Below, piece after piece: positions 5,744 to 11,081 of a stretch of DNA of 11,081 nucleotides (its first letter is position 1; every line of letters begins with the position of its first letter). The DNA lies in the NCBI GenBank assembly GCA_020724025.1, contig DYHU01000112.1, positions 1 through 11,081 of the forward strand, in the 5' to 3' direction. A model generated the notes under the pieces. The model had not been told where the DNA came from. It did not search any database and saw only the letters and a list, made by a program, of their open reading frames with translations. The stretch is from Syntrophorhabdus sp. (lineage in GTDB: Bacteria; Desulfobacterota; BSN033; UBA1163). The translations under genes and the position numbers were made by a program.

Positions 5744-6763
5744 ATGGAAGAGCGGATATTGATCGTTGATGATGAGGAGGTCATCTGCACGGTCTTAGCC
5801 AAGAGGCTTGGAAAGGAAGGGTATTCCTGCACCACGGCCAATAACGGGAAGGAAGCCCTCAACCATTTTTATAAAAATTCTTTCTCCCTTATCATCTCCG
5901 ATATCAAAATGCCCGAGATGAACGGGATTGAGCTTTTACAGAGGGTGAAGGCCATCGACCCCAAGATGAAGATGATCATGGTCACCGCCTACCCGGAGAT
6001 CGATCTGGCCGTGAATGCCATGAGGCTCGGGGCTTACGATTTCATCATCAAGCCGGCCGATCTTGACCTGATCGTCATGAGCGTGAAGAAAGCCCTCGAG
6101 AGCAAGCGGCTCGAAGAGGAAATCGAGGCCTATCACAATCATATGGAAGAACTGGTGGAAGAGCGGACCGCCAGGCTCCAGCAGGCTTATCGATTTCTGA
6201 AAAAGAGCCACCTGGATTCGGTCAAGGTTCTGGCTGAGGCGATCGATGCGAAAGACCCTTATACCCGGGGCCATTCCGACCGGGTGAAACGGATGAGCCT
6301 GGGGATCGCCAAACAGATGGGTTTCTTGGAGGAGAGGCTGGAGAACCTGGAATATGGAGCGCTTCTTCACGATATTGGGAAGATCGGCATCAAGGATGAG
6401 GTTCTCCGGAAGCAGGGGCCACTGAATTCAGAGGAGTATCAGGATATTCGCGAACATCCGGTGATCGGGGTAAAGATCGTAGAAGGAGTCGAATTTTTTA
6501 AGGATAAGATTCCAATGATCCGTCACCACCATGAACATTATGATGGCAGTGGTTATCCCGATGGGCTGGCAGGCGAGGCCATTCCCTTAGAGGCCCGGAT
6601 CATTAGCCTTCCCGATGCGTTTGATGCCATGACGAGTGCAAGGCCTCATCGAGGGATCATGCCCCTTCAGGATGTCCTTGCGGAACTGAAGAAGTGCAGT
6701 GGGAAACAGTTCGACCCAAAGGTGCTGGAGATCTTTCTGCGGGAGAAGATTTATAAGCTTTAA
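5744..6763 (+). CDS. Response regulator with HD-GYP domain (cyclic di-GMP phosphodiesterase)
   Basis: A 339-residue protein predicted to hydrolyse cyclic di-GMP under control of phosphorylation. The REC domain (1-120) has D9/D10, phospho-acceptor D53, T81 and K103. A coiled-coil linker follows (about 118-155, with EELVEERTARLQQAY). The HD-GYP domain then shows GHSDR (H177), the HD pair H209-D210 in HDIGK, H238, HHEHYDGSGYP (262-272) and DAFDAMTS. All expected metal ligands and the GYP triad are present, so it should be active. I chose ATG 5744 because GGAGG lies 8 bases upstream; an upstream in-frame extension runs through the divergent promoter and has no homology. HD-GYP proteins lower cyclic di-GMP and usually favour motility over biofilm. 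The sensor kinase is not in the window. Confidence 0.95.
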   Translation: MEERILIVDDEEVICTVLAKRLGKEGYSCTTANNGKEALNHFYKNSFSLIISDIKMPEMNGIELLQRVKAIDPKMKMIMVTAYPEIDLAVNAMRLGAYDFIIKPADLDLIVMSVKKALESKRLEEEIEAYHNHMEELVEERTARLQQAYRFLKKSHLDSVKVLAEAIDAKDPYTRGHSDRVKRMSLGIAKQMGFLEERLENLEYGALLHDIGKIGIKDEVLRKQGPLNSEEYQDIREHPVIGVKIVEGVEFFKDKIPMIRHHHEHYDGSGYPDGLAGEAIPLEARIISLPDAFDAMTSARPHRGIMPLQDVLAELKKCSGKQFDPKVLEIFLREKIYKL

Positions 6764-6796
6764 AAATTGTCCATGGGTAAAAGGTAAGGAGGCCCG

Positions 6797-6891
6797 TATC
6801 GTTTAGGGGAATGGGTTACGGAAAAAACCGGATGATAAACCTTAACCTTTTAACGAAACGGGCATCGTAACCTTAACCGTTTAAGTAACAA
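6797..6891. repeat. Imperfect palindrome and direct repeats before the GTPase gene
   Basis: GCCCGTATCGTTTA (about 6793-6806) can pair with AACGAAACGGGC (about 6853-6864) with few mismatches. A second feature is a direct repeat around CCTTAACC followed by TTTAA, present near 6840 and again near 6873. The rest of the 6764-6904 gap shows no gene and no convincing promoter. Confidence 0.45.
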
Positions 6892-6904
6892 CGAGTATTT
6901 CGAG

Positions 6905-7891
6905 ATGCCAGCCAATCTCACTCCCCAGTACTTAGAGGCAGAGGCCAGATTCAAACAGGCCAAATCCGTTCCCGAAAAGATCAAGGCCCTTGAGGTGATG
7001 ATGGCAATCATCCCGAAGCACAAGGGGACGGAGAGGCTCAGGGGACAACTGAAGTCCCGGATGGCCAAGTTGAAAGAGGAGCTTCAAAAGAGACCTGCGG
7101 TTAGCCGGGCAGAGCAGGCCTATAATGTCAAAAAAGAAGGTGCGGCCCAGGTGGTGCTTCTGGGCCTTCCCAATTCGGGAAAGTCGAACCTCTTCACCCA
7201 CCTCACCCATGCTCCTTCCGAGGTCGCGGATTACCCTTTCACCACACAGAAACCCATCCCGGGGATGATGAGGTTTGAAAACCTCCAGATTCAACTGGTG
7301 GATACGCCGCCCATCCAGATGGACCGGATCGAGCCCGGATTTCCCAATCTCATAAGGAATGCCAATGCCATTCTTATCGTACTGGACCTGACGGATGATC
7401 CCGTCTTCCAGATGGAGATCCTTCTCGAAGAGTTGAACCGGATGAAGATAGGGATAGGAGATGGAGATACGGCCCATCCCCTTGAGGAAGGATGGGTCTT
7501 TAAAAAAGCGTTTCTCCTCGGGAATAAGGCTGATCTCAGGAATGCGACAGAAGGGCTCCGGGCGATAGAGAGCCGTTTCAAGGGAAAATTTATGGTCCTA
7601 CCGGTCTCTGCAAAGGAGGAGATGAATTTCGAGGAGGTGAAGAGAGAGACCTACCGCCGCCTGGGTATCCTCCGGGTCTACACCAAAATCCCGGGAAAAG
7701 AGCCTGACCTGACAGAGCCGGTGATTCTCAGAAAGGGAAGCACGATCGATGATGTGGCTCTTTCGGTTCATAAGGATTTTGCCGCAAAACTGAGGTATGC
7801 CCGGATCTGGGGGTCGGGGAAATTTGACGGCCAGATGGTGAAGCGCGACTATCGGGTGAGCGAAGGCGATGTGATTGAGTTGCATATTTGA
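6905..7891 (+). CDS. DRG/Obg-like GTPase with C-terminal TGS domain
   Basis: A 328-residue cytosolic GTPase. A charged helical region (1-80) precedes the G domain. G1 is GLPNSGKS (87-94), the G2 region is YPFTTQKPIPG (110-120), G3 is DTPP (133-136), G4 is NKAD (207-210) and G5 is SAKE (235-238). A TGS domain (about 257-327) ends in VSEGDVIELHI. The order helical region, G domain, TGS resembles the archaeal/eukaryotic DRG proteins, which act with ribosomes; such proteins are less common in bacteria. The protein lacks the N-terminal glycine-rich Obg domain. Odd point: G3 has Pro where most GTPases have Gly (DxPG), which could alter catalysis. ATG 6905 has only a weak ribosome-binding site. The exact role is not established; ribosome association is inferred from the family. 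Confidence 0.88.
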   Translation: MPANLTPQYLEAEARFKQAKSVPEKIKALEVMMAIIPKHKGTERLRGQLKSRMAKLKEELQKRPAVSRAEQAYNVKKEGAAQVVLLGLPNSGKSNLFTHLTHAPSEVADYPFTTQKPIPGMMRFENLQIQLVDTPPIQMDRIEPGFPNLIRNANAILIVLDLTDDPVFQMEILLEELNRMKIGIGDGDTAHPLEEGWVFKKAFLLGNKADLRNATEGLRAIESRFKGKFMVLPVSAKEEMNFEEVKRETYRRLGILRVYTKIPGKEPDLTEPVILRKGSTIDDVALSVHKDFAAKLRYARIWGSGKFDGQMVKRDYRVSEGDVIELHI

Positions 7892-7904
7892 TGCTTCGCG
7901 GAAT

Positions 7905-7996
7905 ATTGGAATAATGGAACATTGGAATAATGGGCCTAAAAGAGGTTAAGATTTGTTACTATGATTCCAGTATTCCGACATTCCATCATTTCAGGG
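7905..7996. repeat. ATTGGAATAATGG repeat and inverted counterpart
   Basis: ATTGGAATAATGG occurs twice in direct orientation (7905-7917 and 7921-7933, period 16). Bases 7961-7992 read ATGATTCCAG...ATTCCATCATTTC and are roughly its reverse complement (about 20 of 25 positions). Together they form an intergenic palindrome between the GTPase and DUF3108 genes. It is translated in the over-long upstream extension of the DUF3108 frame, which argues against that extension being real. Confidence 0.65.
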
Positions 7997-8007
7997 TTAA
8001 TAAACAG

Positions 8008-8865
8008 ATGGCATTATTAGCACGAAGGCTCTTTTTAAGATATCTTTTGGGACTCCCCCTGCTTTCCCTCATTCCACTTCATATTCGAGAGACAAGTGCA
8101 AATCCCTTGGTTCTGCCCAAAAGCAGTCTTCGAGGATCGATTACTGAATTCTTTAAAGGGGAAGAACTCTCTTACGAAATCGGGTTCTGGCTTTTTAAAA
8201 GGGCGGCCCTGGGGAAATTGAGCTTTAAAGAGACGGAGAAGAAAGGCCGTTACATGGCCATCCTGCAGACGGAGACATTGGGGGTTCTTGGATTCATCGC
8301 TCGTTACCGGGTGGACACTTACCGTTCCGTGATGGAAGAGTTGGATGGCGGAAGGCGTCTCCGGGCGCTTTCATTTGAAGAGGATGTCAAGGTAGGGGAA
8401 AAACTGAGAAAGAGGACCCATCTTTTTGATTATCAGAGGATGAGATGGGTTAAGATGAAGCAGAAAAAGGACGGAACCCTCGTCAAGACGGAAGAGGAGA
8501 TCCCTTCCGGAAAAACCTACGACGATTTCCTGACCGCCTCTTACAATTTCCGTTACGGCGTTTACGGGGAGATCGAGAGGGGAAAGAGGTACTCCGTCCC
8601 CACCTTTCCGAAAAAGGGTCCTTCAAGTTATGAGGTAAGGGTGGCGACAAAAGAGGAGGAGGAGAAGAGGAAAAAATCGGAGAAACTTAAAGACGAAAAA
8701 GATTACTTTATCAAACTCTTCCTCGATCCAGAGGTCACCCATTCGAAAGAGGGTCTGATCGAAGGGTGGCTATCCAAAGATCTCTACCCCATCGAAGGAA
8801 CGATCAAGGATGTCATCCTCTTCGGGGATGTCACAGGAAGGCTGATTAATAAAGTTCGGAGTTAA
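8008..8865 (+). CDS. Exported DUF3108-family protein
   Basis: A 285-residue protein with an N-terminal signal sequence (MALLARRLFLRYLLGLPLLS, basic then hydrophobic), so it is probably periplasmic. The family pattern is visible in GEELSYEIGFWLFKRAALGKL near the start, TYDDFLTASYNFRYG in the middle, and GWLSKDLYPIEG then GDVTGRL at the end. DUF3108 proteins are predicted beta-rich envelope proteins with no established function. A Lys/Glu-rich insertion (EEEEKRKKSEKLKDEKD) interrupts the last third. I chose ATG 8008 because it opens the signal peptide; the frame remains open back to 7930, but those 26 codons lie in a repeat. The stop overlaps an ATG (TAATG) that is not the real start of the next gene. 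Confidence 0.8.
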   Translation: MALLARRLFLRYLLGLPLLSLIPLHIRETSANPLVLPKSSLRGSITEFFKGEELSYEIGFWLFKRAALGKLSFKETEKKGRYMAILQTETLGVLGFIARYRVDTYRSVMEELDGGRRLRALSFEEDVKVGEKLRKRTHLFDYQRMRWVKMKQKKDGTLVKTEEEIPSGKTYDDFLTASYNFRYGVYGEIERGKRYSVPTFPKKGPSSYEVRVATKEEEEKRKKSEKLKDEKDYFIKLFLDPEVTHSKEGLIEGWLSKDLYPIEGTIKDVILFGDVTGRLINKVRS

Positions 8866-8867
8866 TG

Positions 8868-8919
8868 CAATTTCGGATTTCGGATTTAATTCCGCATTCC
8901 GCAATCCACAATCTGCAAT
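8868..8919. repeat. Short tandem/inverted repeat between DUF3108 and DUF4911 genes
   Basis: ATTTCGG is repeated in tandem at 8870-8883 and ATTCCGC in tandem at 8889-8902, followed by ATCCACAATCTGCAAT. The two halves are loosely complementary. This is another intergenic element with an ATTCC core, and it fills the gap up to the start of the next gene. Confidence 0.5.
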
Positions 8920-8924
8920 GGGAA

Positions 8925-9146
8925 ATGGATACTCAATCTCGATATTTCAGGCTTCATCGGAGGGATATTGCCTTTTTCAAGTTCATCATCGAATCGCATG
9001 AGGGAATGGCTGTGGTGAGAACGAAAGACCCTCGTGAGGCGATCGTGGAGTTGATGGTGGCGCCGGGCTGGGAGGAGGATGTGGAGGAGATATTGGAAGG
9101 ACTCCGGAAGGAGATATGGATTGAATCCTTACCCGTATATCCTTAG
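8925..9146 (+). CDS. DUF4911-family small protein
   Basis: A 73-residue soluble protein with no signal peptide. It matches my memory of the DUF4911 family: it opens with an R-Y-F-R-L strand, then contains IAFFKFIIESHEGMAVVRT, then DPREAIVELMVAPG and a C-terminal acidic helix (WEEDVEEILEGLRKE). The pattern of strands and helices suggests a small alpha/beta fold. Function unknown. I chose ATG 8925. An ATG at 8865 would add 20 residues encoded by the preceding repeat, with no homology. It lies between the DUF3108 and TldD genes on the same strand. The ribosome-binding site is weak (GGGAAA just upstream). Confidence 0.75.
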   Translation: MDTQSRYFRLHRRDIAFFKFIIESHEGMAVVRTKDPREAIVELMVAPGWEEDVEEILEGLRKEIWIESLPVYP

Positions 9147-9169
9147 CCGTTTGTTTTTGTGTAAGCACC

Positions 9170-9284
9170 AAATTCCAAGCACCAAATCACAAATAAATTC
9201 CAATGTTCAAAATTCCAAACCATTTGATTTCAGTTTGGAACATTCGGTCATTGTCATTTTGAATTTATTTGTGATTTGGAATTT
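9170..9284. repeat. Large AT-rich hairpin upstream of tldD
   Basis: AAATCACAAATAAATTC (9184-9200) pairs perfectly over 17 bp with GAATTTATTTGTGATTT (9261-9277). AAATTCCAA (9170-9178) pairs with TTGGAATTT (9276-9284) after a 5-base bulge. An inner TTCCAAAC (9213-9220) with GTTTGGAA (9233-9240) closes the loop. It ends 31 bases before the tldD start. The arms share AAATTCCAA with the outer arms of the palindrome at 2092-2337, so the two are members of one repeat family. Confidence 0.75.
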
Positions 9285-9315
9285 GTGATTTAGAGGTGAA
9301 ACTAAGAGGAATAGA

Positions 9316-10734
9316 ATGAAAATAGATCTTCCCTTTCAAAAAATATTAAACGAGGCCCTGAAAGAAGGTGGGGAATTTGCGGATCTCTTCTTCGAGCAGA
9401 CCTATGCGGTTGCCATCGTCTGTGAAGAGAACCGCATCGAAAAGATGATCTCAGGCCAGGACATCGGAGTGGGCCTTCGAGTCCTCTTCGACGGAAGAAC
9501 CTTTTACAGTTTTACCAACCGGCTGGAAGAAGAGGACCTCCTCCGACTGGCCAGAGTGGTCAGCCGTGCGGTAAAAGAAGACTGTGGGGAAAGGGCCTTT
9601 AACCTCCTCCATCAGAAAGGAGCCGCTCCTTTAGCCCCTTCGATTGATTCTCCTCGCTCGCCGATTGAGAAACATCCCCGGGGGATTTCAATCAGAGAGA
9701 AGGTCTCGATGGTGAATCGGGCCAATGAGCTCGCACGGAAGCTCGATCCCCATGTCCGTCAGGTAAAGATCCTCTATCGGGATGTGAGCCAGTCTCTCTC
9801 CATTGCCAATTCGGAAGGTTTATGGGTCGAAGGGGAGAGGGTGGGGACGGTCTTTTCCGTTCAGGTTGTTGCCTCTCAGGAGGATATGATCCAGACCGGA
9901 TACGAACCGATCGGGGGAACAATGGGCTTTGAGCTATTCGACCTCTGCCCTCCGGAGAGGGTGGCTGAGGTGGCGGCAAAGAGATCGCTTCTCATGCTCT
10001 CGGCAAGGAAGGCTCCCATGGGGAGAATGGCGGTTGTCCTGTCGAGCGATGCAGGTGGGACGATGATCCATGAAGCCATTGGACATGGACTGGAGGCCGA
10101 CCTGGCTCAACAGGGCCTCTCCGTCTATTCGGGAAAGATCGGAGAGAAGGTGGCCTCTCCTCTAATTACGGTCGTGGACGATCCCACCCTTCCGAAAAAA
10201 AGGGGCGCCTATGCCTTTGATGATGAAGGGATCGTCTCGCAAAGGACCGTTTTAGTGGAGAAAGGGGTTTTAAAAGGGTATCTCTATGATCGCCTCAGCG
10301 CCTTCAGAGACGGTCTTTCATCAACCGGAAACGGAAGGAGAGAGTCCTACCAGTTGAAGCCCATTCCCAGGATGAGTAACACGCTCATCCTTCCGGGAAA
10401 GACGAAGCCTGAGGAGATCATCCGCTCCGTTGAGAAGGGTCTATTCGTGAAGAAGATGGGCGGCGGGCAGGTCAATACGGTCAATGGCGATTTTGTCTTT
10501 GAAGTCAGCGAGGGATACCTGATCGAAAAAGGGAGCATCGGAGAAGCTGTCCGGGGAGCCATTCTCATCGGCAACGGGCCTCAGGTGTTGAAGGAGATCG
10601 ACATGGTGGGCGATGATTTAGGTTTCGGAATCGGGACCTGCGGAAAGGACGGTCAGGGCGTCCCGGTTGCGGATGCACAGCCTACACTGAGGATTCCGGA
10701 GATTGTCGTGGGGGGGCAGGGAAGGGCCTGTTGA
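9316..10734 (+). CDS. tldD: TldD family metalloprotease
   Basis: A 472-residue cytosolic zinc protease subunit. TldD works with PmbA (TldE) to cleave unfolded or modified peptides; it matures microcin B17 and degrades CcdA in E. coli. Seen: HEAIGH (252-257), the HExxxH zinc site, followed by GLEAD; the C-terminal Cys442 in GTCGKDGQGVPV, the expected third zinc ligand; and the family block GNGRRESYQLKPIPRMSN (338-355). This set marks TldD rather than the inactive PmbA partner. The length is normal. GAGGA (9306-9310) sits 5 bases before ATG 9316. No PmbA gene is visible downstream within the window. Identification is secure; the substrate here is unknown. Confidence 0.93.
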   Translation: MKIDLPFQKILNEALKEGGEFADLFFEQTYAVAIVCEENRIEKMISGQDIGVGLRVLFDGRTFYSFTNRLEEEDLLRLARVVSRAVKEDCGERAFNLLHQKGAAPLAPSIDSPRSPIEKHPRGISIREKVSMVNRANELARKLDPHVRQVKILYRDVSQSLSIANSEGLWVEGERVGTVFSVQVVASQEDMIQTGYEPIGGTMGFELFDLCPPERVAEVAAKRSLLMLSARKAPMGRMAVVLSSDAGGTMIHEAIGHGLEADLAQQGLSVYSGKIGEKVASPLITVVDDPTLPKKRGAYAFDDEGIVSQRTVLVEKGVLKGYLYDRLSAFRDGLSSTGNGRRESYQLKPIPRMSNTLILPGKTKPEEIIRSVEKGLFVKKMGGGQVNTVNGDFVFEVSEGYLIEKGSIGEAVRGAILIGNGPQVLKEIDMVGDDLGFGIGTCGKDGQGVPVADAQPTLRIPEIVVGGQGRAC

Positions 10735-10736
10735 AT

Positions 10737-10787
10737 AGGGAGATAGGGGGAGACGGAGATAGGGAGATAAGGAGTTGAGGAGATAGG
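10737..10787. repeat. GGAGATA degenerate tandem repeat after tldD
   Basis: GGAGATA occurs four times, at 10739-10745, 10755-10761, 10763-10769 and 10779-10785, in an almost pure purine tract just after the stop codon. The spacing is irregular (16, 8 and 16 bases), multiples of 8. No function is evident. Confidence 0.6.
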
Positions 10788-10865
10788 ATGATCAAGTGTA
10801 GAAGTTGATGCTTCACCTGACAGACAATGTCAAATATAGTATTAAGTCCTTCCGGGAAGTTTCAG

Positions 10866-10894
10866 TTGACCGATTCTCATTAAATATGTATATT
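10866..10894 (+). promoter_or_regulatory. Promoter-like sequence with no recognisable gene after it
   Basis: TTGACC (10866-10871), a 17-base spacer and TATATT (10889-10894) form the best sigma70-type match I found in the window. Transcription would begin near 10901. Only very short reading frames follow (for example ATG 10914, 19 codons), so the product may be a small RNA, a decayed gene, or a leader for a gene beyond the window. Confidence 0.45.
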
Positions 10895-10900
10895 CCAATC

Positions 10901-11081
10901 AACAATCCACAGGATGGAAAGTCCCAAGGAGGGTAAAAGAGTTCTTATCGCTGAAGTGCATCCTGGTGTCTGAAGGAAATGTTCGTGAAATATAGGCGGA
11001 GTCAAGGATAAACGGGCTGTTGCTCAAATAGATTTCATGCTTCGATCCCGCGTTTCGCGGGACATGAGCGGAAAACTTAAA
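10901..11081 (+). other. Terminal spacer without a recognised gene
   Basis: No frame of useful length is open on either strand. ATG 10914 begins a 19-codon peptide reading MESPKEGKRVLIAEVHPGV; the KRVLIAE part faintly resembles the first strand of a receiver domain, but the frame then stops. A perfect hairpin, TCCCGCG-TTT-CGCGGGA (11046-11062), lies near the end and resembles the intergenic hairpins elsewhere in the window. I cannot assign a function to this stretch. Confidence 0.4.

Noticed and set aside
7930..8007. ATG 7930 as the start of the DUF3108 gene
   Set aside because: The added 26 residues are translated repeat and would bury the signal peptide that starts at ATG 8008.
8865..8924. 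ATG 8865 as the start of the DUF4911 gene, overlapping the previous stop codon
   Set aside because: The extra 20 residues come from the ATTTCGG/ATTCCGC repeat, while family similarity begins just after ATG 8925.
10737..10787. GGAGATA units considered as a CRISPR-like or iteron array
   Set aside because: The units are 7 bases with no unique spacers, and there is no replication or Cas gene nearby.

Overview
The window looks like a bacterial chromosome segment of moderate GC content, most likely from a Desulfobacterota (deltaproteobacterial-type) genome. That assignment is an inference. It rests on the gene mix (SelD, a DUF6982-like protein, an NtrC-type regulator, an HD-GYP regulator, a TGS-domain GTPase, DUF3108, DUF4911 and TldD) and on intergenic spaces full of short palindromic repeats built around ATTCC/GGAAT. 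No phage, insertion sequence, CRISPR array, rRNA or tRNA was found.

Layout. Bases 1-837 are the 3' part of selD (selenophosphate synthase). A repeat-rich spacer leads to a small gene (1092-1544) whose protein is an internal duplication of a DUF6982-like unit. A second repeat-rich spacer (1545-1834), with two opposing G-quadruplex motifs and a two-hairpin element, leads to an orphan MoaD/ThiS-like ubiquitin-fold gene (1835-2080). The convergent gap 2081-2335 is almost entirely one large imperfect palindrome. On the minus strand lie a 15-TPR lipoprotein (4111-2336) and, just upstream of it, an NtrC-family sigma54-dependent response regulator (5542-4178). Divergent from the latter is a REC-HD-GYP response regulator (5744-6763), with a hairpin element in the shared promoter region. 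The rest of the plus strand carries a DRG/Obg-like TGS GTPase (6905-7891), an exported DUF3108 protein (8008-8865), a DUF4911 protein (8925-9146) and a TldD protease (9316-10734). The last 347 bases hold no recognisable gene but do contain a good promoter-like sequence.

How the parts may work together. The two response regulators are divergently transcribed and neither has a histidine kinase beside it. One would drive sigma54 promoters and the other would degrade cyclic di-GMP, so this looks like a signalling node controlling surface, motility or developmental genes. The TPR lipoprotein may be co-transcribed with the sigma54 activator, although it also has a promoter-like sequence of its own. 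The run GTPase, DUF3108, DUF4911, TldD is co-oriented but its genes are separated by repeat elements, so it is uncertain that it is one operon. I see no clear new multi-gene system. The most unusual material is the intergenic repeat landscape and the DUF6982-like tandem protein.
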